This document shows, piece after piece, positions 1 through 8,685 of a DNA stretch of 64,000 nucleotides. The notes below the pieces were generated by a model. It was not told the origin of the DNA. It ran no database searches and saw nothing but the letters and a program-made list of their open reading frames with translations. Source of the stretch: VAZQ01 sp963758945 (lineage in GTDB: Bacteria > Pseudomonadota > Alphaproteobacteria > Rhizobiales > Xanthobacteraceae); contig CAVWXY010000011.1 of NCBI GenBank assembly GCA_963758945.1, positions 186,001-250,000 on the forward strand, given 5' to 3'. The stretch's first letter is position 1. Each line of letters starts with the position of its first letter. A program made the position numbers and the translations under genes.

Positions 1-724
1 GGCCGATACGCACGCAGTCGTATTTGCCGCTTCCCTCGCCGTGGACGCGCACGCTGCGCAGCACCTGCGCGAGATCCTCGTCATCCGTAAGCACCGCTCC
101 GCCGTCGCCATAGCAACCGAGCGGCTTCGCCGGAAAGAAGCTGGTCGCCGTTGCCGGTGCGAGCGCGCCCAGTCGGCGGTTCTTGTAGGTCGCGCCGAAG
201 GCCTGCGCGGCGTCATCGAGCACGAACAGGCTCTCCGCCTCGGCGACGGGCATGAGGCGGTCGTAGTCCGCGGGCTGCCCGAAGAGGTCGACTGGGATCA
301 CGGCCTTGGGCTGAAGCCCGAGCATGCGCGCCGTGGCGCATGCGCGCCGGAGGCTTTCCGGATCGAGATTGAAGCTCGCCTCCTCCACGTCCGCGAAGAC
401 CGGCGTCGCCCCCACCAGCGCCGCGACCTCGGCGGTCGCGGTGAAGGTGAAGCTCGGGCAGATGACCGCGTCGCCCGATCCTATCCCTTTGGCCATCAGC
501 ACCATCGCCAAGGCGTCGGTACCGCTCGCGCAGCTCACCGCGTGGCGCGCGCCGCAAAACGCCGCGAGCGCGGCTTCGAGGGCACGCACTTCGGGCCCGA
601 GGATGAATTGGCAGTGGCCGAGCACGCGGGCGATCGCCTCATCTATCGACCGCCCGAGACGTCGGCGTTGCGCGGCGACGTCGATGAACGGGATGGGCGC
701 GGAGTTCGAGGCGGGCGTGCTGAT
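1..724 (-). CDS. DegT/DnrJ/EryC1/StrS aminotransferase (WbpE/WlbC-like), cut by left window edge
   Basis: The minus strand is open from 724 to the window edge and encodes the N-terminal two thirds of a PLP-dependent sugar aminotransferase. Visible family marks are an opening IPFIDV motif, CASGTDAL, CPSFTFTATAE, VDLFGQPAD, LDDAAQAFG and the PLP-lysine stretch FFPAKPLGCYGDGG. These enzymes transfer an amino group from glutamate to a keto sugar nucleotide, here probably at C3 because a Gfo/Idh dehydrogenase lies directly upstream. The start is odd: a TGA in this frame sits at 727-725, and the only nearby ATG (728) is one base out of frame. The first in-frame GTG is at 625, which would remove the IPFID segment. 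I suspect a one-base indel near 695-720. The missing C-terminus lies outside the window. Confidence 0.85.
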   Translation of the reverse strand, partial: MSTPASNSAPIPFIDVAAQRRRLGRSIDEAIARVLGHCQFILGPEVRALEAALAAFCGARHAVSCASGTDALAMVLMAKGIGSGDAVICPSFTFTATAEVAALVGATPVFADVEEASFNLDPESLRRACATARMLGLQPKAVIPVDLFGQPADYDRLMPVAEAESLFVLDDAAQAFGATYKNRRLGALAPATATSFFPAKPLGCYGDGGAVLTDDEDLAQVLRSVRVHGEGSGKYDCVRIG

Positions 725-768
725 TCATCGTGGTCACAGAATCGATCGCGTCGGGGCAGCGGAGCGCG

Positions 769-1770
769 TCACCCGATCAGCCGCCGCGGGCCGGAGCGTC
801 GGCGGGCCACGCTCGGCATCGGCCGGCTTTCGAGGCAGCGGATGGCGATTTCGAGGCTCGCCACGCCTTCCTCGCCGGACACGGCAGGCTCATTCCCACT
901 GCGGATAGCGGCGACGAAGGCCTGCAGCTCGGCGCGCAGCGGCTCGGCATGACCGACCGAAAGATGGCGCATCGAATAGCTGCCGTCGGGCTGGAAGCCG
1001 AAGCATTCAGTGACCTGCCGCGTCAACAGGTCGCCCATGATATATTTGTTGCGCGTCGCGATGCTGACGCTGCGAGCTTTGAACGGCGTAAGCCAGTTGG
1101 TGTTGATGTGGGCGAGCACGCCGGAGGTGGTACGGAACTGCAGGAGTGCGATGTCTTCGCGCTCGGCAACCGCATTGGAGAGTTGCGGTTGCACCTCTGC
1201 GATATCGGACTCCGTGAACCAACGAATGAGATCGATATCATGCACGGCGAGATCGATGACCACGCCGACGTTCGACATGCGCGGCGGGAACGGACCGACT
1301 CGCGTGATCGCGATGGAAAGAATATCCTCGTCGCGGATCGCGTCCTTTATCGCCTCGACGGTCGGATTGAATTGCTCGACATGACCGACCATCAGAGCGA
1401 TTTGGGCGTGCCGTGCGGCGGCGATGATCGCGCGTCCTTCCTGCACCGATGGCGCGATCGGCTTCTCTACCAGCACGTGCACACCGCGCTCGATGCAGGA
1501 GAGCGCGAGCTCCCGATGCAGGTGCGTGGGCGCCGCGATGGTGACGGCGTCGACCCCCGCCGCAAGCAGCGCATCGACGCTGCCATGGGCCGGGCAGCCG
1601 AGCGCCGCCGAGACGAAATCGCGCTGCTTCACGTCGGGGTCCGCCACGCCGACGAGCCTGACGCCGGGAAGATCGGCGAAGACGCGTGCGTGGTTACTGC
1701 CCATGATGCCGACGCCCACCACGCCGACCCGCAGCGGACCGTCCGCGCCCCATCTGGCGGTTTGCACCAT
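769..1770 (-). CDS. Gfo/Idh/MocA NAD-dependent oxidoreductase (WbpB/GnnA-like UDP-sugar 3-dehydrogenase)
   Basis: 333 residues, normal length for the family. The N-terminal Rossmann fold shows GVVGVGIMG at residues 16-24, the EKP motif that places the catalytic lysine is at 102-104, and the substrate-domain block VGHVEQFNP is at 128-136, followed by the conserved DLAVHD around 173-178. This VGHVExFNP version is typical of UDP-N-acetylglucosamine (or its uronic acid) 3-dehydrogenases, which make the 3-keto substrate for a DegT aminotransferase. That is exactly the downstream neighbour, 45 bases further on the same strand. Substrate (UDP-GlcNAc versus UDP-GlcNAcA) cannot be decided from sequence alone; the nearby 6-dehydrogenase favours the uronic acid. 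Confidence 0.88.
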   Translation of the reverse strand: MVQTARWGADGPLRVGVVGVGIMGSNHARVFADLPGVRLVGVADPDVKQRDFVSAALGCPAHGSVDALLAAGVDAVTIAAPTHLHRELALSCIERGVHVLVEKPIAPSVQEGRAIIAAARHAQIALMVGHVEQFNPTVEAIKDAIRDEDILSIAITRVGPFPPRMSNVGVVIDLAVHDIDLIRWFTESDIAEVQPQLSNAVAEREDIALLQFRTTSGVLAHINTNWLTPFKARSVSIATRNKYIMGDLLTRQVTECFGFQPDGSYSMRHLSVGHAEPLRAELQAFVAAIRSGNEPAVSGEEGVASLEIAIRCLESRPMPSVARRRSGPRRLIG

Positions 1771-1917
1771 GATCGACGAAGTCCCCCTGGGGCGCCCGAA
1801 GTGATTCTCTCCCTAGCATGCCCGCGGGCGGCTGGCGATGGCCCCGTCCAGGGCTGTGGACACGTTTTGAATCAAAGAGTTACAGCCTCGGGGCACTGTT
1901 TGGGCAAATGTGAAGCG

Positions 1918-2931
1918 TCACTTTTGGCGAAACTGCAGGAACCAATCAACGAAGCGACGGACCCCCTCCCCGATCGGCGTCGCGGGACGAAACCCCACGG
2001 CGCGCTCGAGATCGGCAGCGTCGGCACAGGTCTCGGGAACATCCCCCGGCTGCATCGGCAGCAACTCCCGGACGGCCGGCCTGCCTATCGCCTGCTCGAT
2101 CAGCCGTACGACCTCGGTGACCTCGACAGGGCGACTGTTGCCGATGTTGTAGACGCGCCACGGTGCCCGGCTCGTGGCCGGGTCTGGAGCATCCCCGGAC
2201 CATGAGGGATCCGCCGCGGGCGGCCGGGGGATGAGCCGCACGACGGCTTCGACCACGTCGTCGACATAGGTGAAATCCCGCCGCATCTGGCCGCGGTTGA
2301 ACAGTTTGATCGGTCGACCCTGCAGGATCGCATCGGCGAACAGCCACATCGCCATGTCCGGCCGGCCCCAGGGCCCATAGACGGTAAAGAACCGCAGACC
2401 CGTCGCCGGCAAAGCAAACAGGTGCGCATAGGCATGCGCCATCAGCTCGTTGGCCTTCTTGGTAGCGCCGTAGAAACTGAGCGGGTGGTCGACATTATCG
2501 GACACTCGAAACGGCACGCGAGTATTGGCGCCGTAGACCGACGAGGAGGAGGCGTAAACGAGGTGTCGGCATCCAGTATGCCGGCAACCTTCGAGCACGT
2601 TGAGGAAACCGGTCAAATTGGCATCGGCATAGGCGTGTGGATCGGTCAGGGAATGGCGCACGCCGGCCTGCGCCGCGAGATGCACGACATGCGGAAAACG
2701 GTAGGCCGCAAACGATGCCGCGGTGGATTTGCGGTCGGCGATGTCGATCCTTTCGAACCGAAAGTTGGGGAATGCCTCGAGTTCCGCGACGCGGGCCTTC
2801 TTCAGGACGGGGTCATAATAGGCATTGAGATTGTCGATGCCCACCACCTCGCGGCCGTCCGATAGCAGGCGCTGGGCAACGTGCATGCCGATGAAGCCGG
2901 CGGCGCCGGTAACGAGAACAGGCTCCCCCAC
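1918..2931 (-). CDS. UDP-glucuronate 4-epimerase-type SDR (LspL/Cap1J-like)
   Basis: 337 residues, extended short-chain dehydrogenase. It has the NAD-binding GAAGFIG at residues 9-15, the family-specific GIDNLNAYYDP at 31-41, SSSSVYG around 128-134, and the catalytic YGATK (Tyr154, Lys158). GRPDMAMWLFADAI and the DFTYVDDVV block match capsular UDP-glucuronate 4-epimerases rather than GalE. It would convert UDP-glucuronate to UDP-galacturonate in the cytoplasm for surface glycan synthesis. It points the same way as the Gfo/Idh gene but is separated from it by about 150 bases, and is divergent from the fusion gene at 3120. Confidence 0.88.
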   Translation of the reverse strand: MGEPVLVTGAAGFIGMHVAQRLLSDGREVVGIDNLNAYYDPVLKKARVAELEAFPNFRFERIDIADRKSTAASFAAYRFPHVVHLAAQAGVRHSLTDPHAYADANLTGFLNVLEGCRHTGCRHLVYASSSSVYGANTRVPFRVSDNVDHPLSFYGATKKANELMAHAYAHLFALPATGLRFFTVYGPWGRPDMAMWLFADAILQGRPIKLFNRGQMRRDFTYVDDVVEAVVRLIPRPPAADPSWSGDAPDPATSRAPWRVYNIGNSRPVEVTEVVRLIEQAIGRPAVRELLPMQPGDVPETCADAADLERAVGFRPATPIGEGVRRFVDWFLQFRQK

Positions 2932-3119
2932 GAGTAAGTCCTTTCCGGCCCGCGTGGCGACGCCGCCTTAACGTCGCAACGCCGTTGCGTTGTTTGCGCT
3001 CGGCTGATGCCGTCTGGTGCAGTATAAGGCGAAAAATGCCAAGAGCTTCCCGCAATTGGACTTTCCTGCCGCCGCGCCGGCGTCCGGGCGACGATGACCG
3101 TGTCACCCCAGGACAGCCG

Positions 3120-5441
3120 ATGCCGCGGGCGCCGTCGACCCCGGAGGCCCGCACGCGCGACGTCGTCAGCGAGGCGGCAGCGCTCCGGCGCTGGCTGTTC
3201 GACGACGCGTTGCCCCTGTGGTGGGAGGACGGCGCGGATCGCGTTCGCGGCGGTTTCTACGAAGCCATAGACCTCGACGGTAGACCATTGGCGCGGCCGC
3301 AGCGCGCCCGAGTCATCGCGCGCCAAGCGTTCGCCTATAGCGAGGCCGGCCGCCTCGGCTGGAACGGGCCTTGGCGCGACGCCGTCCGGCACGCGCTCGA
3401 TTATTTCGGCAGGTACTTCATCACCGCAGACGCAACGGTGGTGTCCCTCGTCGGCCTTGACGGCAAGGTCAGCGATCCGAGCTTCGATCTATACGATCAG
3501 GCCTTCGCCCTGCTCGCCTATGCGAGCGGCCACGCGGCACTCGGAGAGCCGGCCGGATGGCGCCGACGGGCAGCGGCGTTGCGCACCACGCTCGAGCGAT
3601 CCTATGCCCATCCGCTCGGCGGCTTTGCCGAGGACCGCGGCGGGCGGTTGCCGCGACGCGCGAACCCGCATATGCACCTCCTCGAGTCCGCTCTCGCCTG
3701 GATCGCGCTCGACGAAGGCGATCCGGCGTGGCGCCGGATGGCGGACGCGATCGCCACGCTCTGCTGTGAAAAACTCGTCGATCCCGCGTCGGGCGCGCTG
3801 CGCGAGTTCTTTGCCGCGGATTGGTCACCGGCGTCGGGGCTGGAGGGCCAAATCTGCGAGCCGGGCCACCATTACGAATGGGCGTTTCTGCTCGACCGCT
3901 GGGCGCGCCTCACGGGACGCGAAAGGCCCGCAGCGGTATCGCGGCTGATCGCGTTTGCAGATCGGCACGGGATCGATGCGCGGCGCGGCGTCGTGATCAA
4001 TGCCGTGCTCACCGACGGCCGTGGCCACGATCCGACGGCACGGCTGTGGGCGCAAGCCGAACGCATTCGCGCCTACCTCGCACATCGGCATAGCGGCGAG
4101 GAGATCGCCGCGGCCATCGCGGGATTGCGGCGCTTTCTCGCGACCCCCACGCATGGCGTGTGGTTCGACCAGTTGACGGCCGACGACACTTTCGTTCGAG
4201 AGCCTGCGCGGGCGACCAGCCTCTATCACATTGTCGGCGCTGTTGCGGAATTGTCGGCCGCGTTCCCGGAAGCCGCCGTCGCCGACCCGCCTGCCGACCG
4301 CTCCGACAGCACGGCCCCGCGCATCATCTATCTGGTGACCGAAGATTGGTATTTCATCTCCCATCGCCTGCCGATGGCGCGCGCCGCCCGCACGGCAGGC
4401 TTCGAAGTCCATGTCGCGACCCGGGTCGGCCGCCATCGCGCCGCTATCGAAGCGGAAGGGTTTCATCTCCATCCCATTTCCTGGCGCCGCGGCAGCCTCG
4501 ACCCGCGCCACCTCGTCCGCGTCGTGCGCGAGGTGCGCAGGCTCTATCGCAGCCTCAGGCCCGATCTCGCACATCACGTTGCCTTGCCGGCAACCGTCGT
4601 CGGGTCCCTTGCCGCCACCGGCCTTCCCGTCATTTGTCTTAACGCGATGACCGGCCTCGGCACGATGTTCGTCAGCGATGCGGCCAAGTTCCGCCTGGCG
4701 CGCGCCCTCCTAACCCTGAGCTTGCGCAAGCTGCTGAACCGCTCTCGCTCTGCAGTCCTGGTGCAAAACCTCGACGACCGCGCGGCGATCGAGCGCCTGG
4801 GAGTGGACGGCGAGCGGATTGCGCTGATCCCTGGCTCCGGCGTCGATATCGACAGGCTGGGTTGCACACCCGAACCTGGGGGCACGATCACGGTCGCATT
4901 CGTTGGCCGACTGGTGGAGGCGAAAGGGCTGCGGACCCTGATGGCGGCGCACGAGCGTCTCGCCAGGCGCGGCCGCGATATCCGCCTGCTGATCGCCGGG
5001 CTTCCAGATCCGGCGAACCCGACCTCGATTGCGCCGCAGGAAATCGAAGCCTGGGGCCGACGCCCCAATGTCGTGCATCTCGGCTTCGTGGAAGACATCG
5101 GCGCCCTTTGGGCCTCCGCCCATATCGCAGTGCTGCCGTCGCATCGCGAGGGAATGCCCTTGAGCCTTCTGGAAGCCGCAGCCTGTGGCCGGCCGTTGGT
5201 TGCGACCGACGTGCCGGGGTGCCGCGACATTGCCCGTCCCGGCGTCAACGGATTTCTGGTGCCGCGCGATGATGCCGATGCGCTGGCCGATGCCATCGAG
5301 CGCCTCGCACTCGATCCCGAACTTCGGCGCAAGTTCGGCAAGGCCAGCCGCGAACTGGCCGAGTTGCAGTTTTCGAGCGCGCGCATCGGCTGCGACCTGG
5401 TCGGGCTCTATCGACGTCTGCTCGATGGAAGGCATGAGTGA
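3120..5441 (+). CDS. AGE-family epimerase/isomerase fused to a GT4-type glycosyltransferase
   Basis: 773 residues with two full domains. Residues about 10-385 form an N-acylglucosamine 2-epimerase / mannose-6-phosphate isomerase-like (alpha/alpha)6 barrel, with FYEAIDLDG near 45 and the active-site GHHYEW near 247. Residues about 400-773 are a GT-B glycosyltransferase: YLVTEDWYFISHRLP at its start (WbpH/PglA-like), LNAMTGLGTMF, then the donor-binding part FVGRLVEAKGL and SHREGMPLSLLEAAACG. The frame opens at 2985, but ATG 3120 has an AGGACA site seven bases upstream and begins the conserved region, so I chose it. The two activities could supply and use one sugar. The fusion is unusual; a missed stop between halves is unlikely since the frame is clean. 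Confidence 0.85.
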   Translation: MPRAPSTPEARTRDVVSEAAALRRWLFDDALPLWWEDGADRVRGGFYEAIDLDGRPLARPQRARVIARQAFAYSEAGRLGWNGPWRDAVRHALDYFGRYFITADATVVSLVGLDGKVSDPSFDLYDQAFALLAYASGHAALGEPAGWRRRAAALRTTLERSYAHPLGGFAEDRGGRLPRRANPHMHLLESALAWIALDEGDPAWRRMADAIATLCCEKLVDPASGALREFFAADWSPASGLEGQICEPGHHYEWAFLLDRWARLTGRERPAAVSRLIAFADRHGIDARRGVVINAVLTDGRGHDPTARLWAQAERIRAYLAHRHSGEEIAAAIAGLRRFLATPTHGVWFDQLTADDTFVREPARATSLYHIVGAVAELSAAFPEAAVADPPADRSDSTAPRIIYLVTEDWYFISHRLPMARAARTAGFEVHVATRVGRHRAAIEAEGFHLHPISWRRGSLDPRHLVRVVREVRRLYRSLRPDLAHHVALPATVVGSLAATGLPVICLNAMTGLGTMFVSDAAKFRLARALLTLSLRKLLNRSRSAVLVQNLDDRAAIERLGVDGERIALIPGSGVDIDRLGCTPEPGGTITVAFVGRLVEAKGLRTLMAAHERLARRGRDIRLLIAGLPDPANPTSIAPQEIEAWGRRPNVVHLGFVEDIGALWASAHIAVLPSHREGMPLSLLEAAACGRPLVATDVPGCRDIARPGVNGFLVPRDDADALADAIERLALDPELRRKFGKASRELAELQFSSARIGCDLVGLYRRLLDGRHE

Positions 5442-5511
5442 TCCGTTGCGAACGGCGCCTTCCGCGAGGTAAACAAATCCCCATCTTGATCCGAACACGC
5501 CAAGGCAGGTC

Positions 5512-6789
5512 GTGCCGCACGGTCGAAAACTCGCCGTCATCGGTCTCGGGTATGTCGGGCTGCCGGTCGCTGTCGCGTTCGGCCGGCACGGCACGCCGGT
5601 GATCGGCTTCGATATCGACGCCGCGCGCATATCCGAGCTCAACTCCGGCCGCGACTGCACGCGCGAGGTCGCGCCGCACGATCTCCTTCATCCCAGTCTG
5701 CGCTTCACCTGCAATCCCGACGAGCTCTCGGCCGCAGACTTCTTCATCGTGACGGTTCCGACGCCGATCGATCAAGCGCGACGGCCGGATCTGACCGCGT
5801 TGCTGGCCGCCTCGAAGACGGTAGGTGAGGCTCTGAAGAAAGACGATATCGTCGTCTACGAATCCACGGTCTATCCCGGCGCGACCGAGGAGGATTGCGT
5901 GCCGGTCCTGGAGCAAGCGTCTGGCCTCTCGGCTGGACGCGATTTCACGGTCGGCTACTCCCCTGAAAGGATCAATCCGGGCGACAAGGCACACCGTTTC
6001 GAGACGATCAAGAAGATCGTGGCCGGCCAGGACGCGCGTACCCTCGACATCATCGCCGAGATCTACGGCTCGGTGGTGACGGCCGGACTGCACCGGGCGC
6101 CGTCGATCAAGGTCGCGGAAGCGGCCAAGGTCATCGAGAACGCGCAACGCGATCTCAACATCGCATTCATGAACGAGTTGTCGGCCATCTTCCACGAGCT
6201 CGGCATCGACACGCTGGACGTGCTGGCGGCGGCGGCGACCAAGTGGAACTTTCTGGGTTTCACCCCGGGGCTGGTCGGCGGGCACTGCATCGGGGTCGAT
6301 CCCTATTACCTTACCTATCGGGCGCAAAAGGCGGGGTATCATCCCGACGTGATCCTCGCGGGTCGGCGCATCAACGACCTCGTCGGGGTGCGGATTGCGC
6401 GGGAGTGCCTGCGCCGCCTCTTGAAAGGCGGCACGCGGACGGAACAAGTGACGGTGCTCGGACTGACGTTCAAGGAGAATGTCGTCGATATCCGTAATTC
6501 GCGCGCCCTCGACATCGTGCGCGAGTTTCAATCGTTCGGCATAGCCGTGCAGGTTCACGATCCGGTCGCCGATCCTTCGGCAGCGCTCAATGAATATGGC
6601 CTCGTCTTGCAGAGCGATCCCGCACCGGCCGATGCCGTCGTTCTTGCAGTGGCCCACGAGGCCTATCGGGCGTCTGGCTGGCCGCTGATGACCCGACTGC
6701 TCAGGGATGGCCGCGGCCTTGTTATGGACGTCAAAGGCGTGCTCGATCCGGGCAAGACGCCTGTAGGGGTCGAGCTTTGGCGGCTTTGA
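5512..6789 (+). CDS. tviB: UDP-N-acetyl-D-hexosamine 6-dehydrogenase (TviB/WbpO-like)
   Basis: 425 residues. GLGYVGLP at 11-18 binds NAD, TVPTPID at 83-89 and YSPERINPGD at 151-160 are diagnostic, and GGHCIGVDPYY contains the catalytic cysteine Cys261. The C-terminal half carries GLTFKENVVDIRNS. It oxidises C6 of UDP-GlcNAc or UDP-GalNAc twice to give the uronic acid. The start is GTG at 5512, preceded by AAGGCAGG. It follows the fusion gene by 70 bases on the same strand. The TviB subgroup is recognised by the KLAVIGLGYVGLP plus SGRDCTREV pattern; GlcNAc and GalNAc specificity cannot be told apart here. Confidence 0.92.
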   Translation: MPHGRKLAVIGLGYVGLPVAVAFGRHGTPVIGFDIDAARISELNSGRDCTREVAPHDLLHPSLRFTCNPDELSAADFFIVTVPTPIDQARRPDLTALLAASKTVGEALKKDDIVVYESTVYPGATEEDCVPVLEQASGLSAGRDFTVGYSPERINPGDKAHRFETIKKIVAGQDARTLDIIAEIYGSVVTAGLHRAPSIKVAEAAKVIENAQRDLNIAFMNELSAIFHELGIDTLDVLAAAATKWNFLGFTPGLVGGHCIGVDPYYLTYRAQKAGYHPDVILAGRRINDLVGVRIARECLRRLLKGGTRTEQVTVLGLTFKENVVDIRNSRALDIVREFQSFGIAVQVHDPVADPSAALNEYGLVLQSDPAPADAVVLAVAHEAYRASGWPLMTRLLRDGRGLVMDVKGVLDPGKTPVGVELWRL

Positions 6790-6877
6790 CCGGCCGGAAC
6801 TCCTTTGCGGCCAGTACAGCTTGACGTTTTGAGCCAGGGCGGCTTGAACTGTCGCGGCTGTCGAGGGAGCATCGCGG

Positions 6878-8297
6878 ATGCCGGCTCAAATCGTCCCCGT
6901 GATCATGTGCGGCGGCGCCGGAACCCGCCTGTGGCCGGTTTCGCGCGAGAGCATGCCGAAGCAATTCGTCTCTCTGGTCGGACCCGAGTCAACCTTTCAG
7001 CAAGTACTTGCTCGCATTTCCGACCCCAACCTGTTTGGGCGCCCGATCGTCGTCACCAACGCCGATTTCCGCTTCGTGGTTGCCGAGCAGCTGCGTGAGC
7101 GCGGCATCGACGCCGACATCGTGCTCGAACCCGTGCGCCGCGATTCCGGTCCGGCGGTCGCGGTCTCCGCCGTGCTGGCCGCCGAACGTGATCGCGATGC
7201 GCTGGTACTGGTGCTGGCCGCCGATCACGTCGTTCGCAAGCCCGACGAATTCCGCGAAGCTTGTCGGCACGCGGCCACGGCCGCGGCCGCGGGCAGGATC
7301 GTGACTTTCGGCATCGAGCCCACCCATCCGGCGACGAATTACGGCTACATCCGCCCCGGCGAAAAGCTCAATGGCGCTTCGGTGCGCGCGGTCGAGGCAT
7401 TCGTGGAAAAGCCGGACGCCGCCACCGCCGCCAGCTACGTGGCGGATCGCTATCTCTGGAACAGCGGCAATTTCCTGTTTCACGCCGCCACCATGCTGGC
7501 AGAGATCGAGCGCTTCGAGCCCGCCATGGCCGAGGCTGCCAGGGCGGCGGTCAGCGGGCTCACGCGCGACCTCGACTTCTTGCGGCTCGCCGCCGAGCCT
7601 TTTGCCCGCGCGCCGAAAAAATCGATCGACTATGCGGTCATGGAGCGTACCGAGCTCGCCGCCGTCGTCCCCGCCGATCTCGGTTGGTCGGACGTCGGAA
7701 GCTGGAGCGCGGTGTGGGAGATCCTCGATCACGATCAGGCCGGCAACGCGACCGACGGTCCCGTCGTCATGCTGGACAGTCGCAACAGCCTCGTGCGGTC
7801 GGAGGACTCCGTTCTGACCACGGTGGTCGGCCTCGACGACGTGGTCGTCGTGTCGACCGCGGACGCCGTGCTGGTCAGCGCGCGCGCGAAAGCCGAGCAG
7901 GTCAAGACGCTGGTCGCGGACCTCAAAGCGCGCAACCATCGCGCCGCGACCGAGCACCGGCGCATCTATCGCCCCTGGGGCTATTACCAGGATGTCGACA
8001 TCGCTCCGCGCTACAGAGTCAAGCGCATCGTCGTGAAGCCCGGGGGCAAGCTCTCGCAGCAGAAGCACTTCCACCGTTCCGAGCACTGGGTGGTCGTCAA
8101 GGGGACGGCCGAAGTCGCACTCGGCAATGAGGTGCGCAGCATGCACGAGAACGAATTCGATCTATATCCCGATCGGCAGCGTTCATCGGCTCGCCAATCC
8201 CGGCAAGATCCCGCTCGAATTGATCGAGGTGCAAGTAGGCAGCTATCTCGGCGAGGACGACATCGTGCGCCTCGACGATGTCTACGGACGCGGATAG
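6878..8297 (+). pseudogene. manC: Mannose-1-phosphate guanylyltransferase/mannose-6-phosphate isomerase with C-terminal frameshift
   Basis: The nucleotidyltransferase domain is complete: CGGAGTRLWPVSRESMPKQF at residues 11-30, FVEKP, and DVGSWSA. The C-terminal cupin (isomerase) domain starts normally with GGKLSQQKHFHRSEHW. After MHENE the frame moves: the ATG-started frame runs into unrelated sequence to 8338, while the +1 frame continues SIYIPIGSVHRLANPGKIP and ends with the family's terminus at TAG 8297. One extra T in the TT at 8156-8157 explains it. The enzyme would make GDP-mannose for the Gmd-type genes at 50-52 kb. The guanylyltransferase activity could survive. No slippery heptamer is present, so recoding is unlikely; sequencing error or mutation are the options. 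Confidence 0.9.
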
Positions 8298-8313
8298 CCC
8301 GGGAAACCGCCGA

Positions 8314-8506
8314 TCATCCCCGCCCTACGCTGACATAGGTGAAGCCCTTGACCAGGGCCTCAAGCCCCGGCTTGAAGGTCGGAACTGCGCCGCTGCGAAG
8401 ACTTGTCTGCGTCTCTGTCGATGCAAGTCACCACATGCCCGAAATCGGAAAAGCAGGCGCCGGAGACCAGCCCCACGTAACCGGTATCGATCATTGCTAT
8501 GCGCAT
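8314..8506 (-). pseudogene. ugd: UDP-glucose 6-dehydrogenase remnant with large internal deletion
   Basis: The minus strand begins with the Ugd N-terminus (MRIAMIDTGYVGLVSGACF, then DFGH and TCIDRDADK) from ATG 8506. It shifts frame after about 40 codons into AVPTFKPGLEALV, the motif at residues 50-60 of normal Ugd, and then joins directly to KGFTYVSVGRG followed by a stop at 8314-8316, which is the normal Ugd C-terminus. About 370 codons are missing between. The first and last parts of one gene are therefore kept with the body lost. It cannot be functional. It lies tail to tail with manC, 16 bases apart. Confidence 0.75.
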
Positions 8507-8526
8507 CGAAGCACTGTCCGCGAGCT

Positions 8527-8676
8527 TCAGGCGTGACGATTACGACGTTCCCGCTCTTCGATCTTGACGATGTCCGCAGCCACCATGTCCGTCACCAACT
8601 TGTCGAAACTCGTCCGGTGCCGCCAGCCGAGCTTGGCTCGCGCCTTCCCCGCGTCGACCAGCGGCGCGGTGATACG
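8527..8676 (-). pseudogene. gmd: C-terminal remnant of GDP-mannose 4,6-dehydratase
   Basis: The frame ending at TGA 8527-8529 reads AGKARAKLGWRHRTSFDKLV, then MVAADI and ERERRNRHA. This is the last 40-45 residues of a GDP-mannose 4,6-dehydratase (compare the intact gene's ATKARTKLGW near its end at 51.1 kb). No start and no upstream dehydratase sequence is present; the adjacent sequence at 8686 is the end of a different gene. It is a leftover from a deletion that also damaged ugd. The sequence differs enough from the copy at 50990-52063 to be an independent paralogue. Confidence 0.7.
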
Positions 8677-8685
8677 AGATCGCCA

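Noticed and set aside
730..2205. Long plus-strand open frame of 491 codons opposite the Gfo/Idh and epimerase genes
   Set aside because: It is the antisense shadow of two well-supported minus-strand genes in high-GC DNA and has no family motifs.
5245..6657. Long minus-strand open frame opposite the UDP-HexNAc dehydrogenase
   Set aside because: Shadow of a gene with full catalytic motifs; its translation is rich in Arg, Asp and His as expected for antisense frames.
6989..8146. Long minus-strand open frame opposite manC
   Set aside because: Shadow frame without any recognisable domain; manC has all family motifs on the plus strand.
8150..8165. Programmed frameshifting in manC
   Set aside because: No slippery heptamer and no downstream stimulatory structure visible; a single extra T is the simpler reading.
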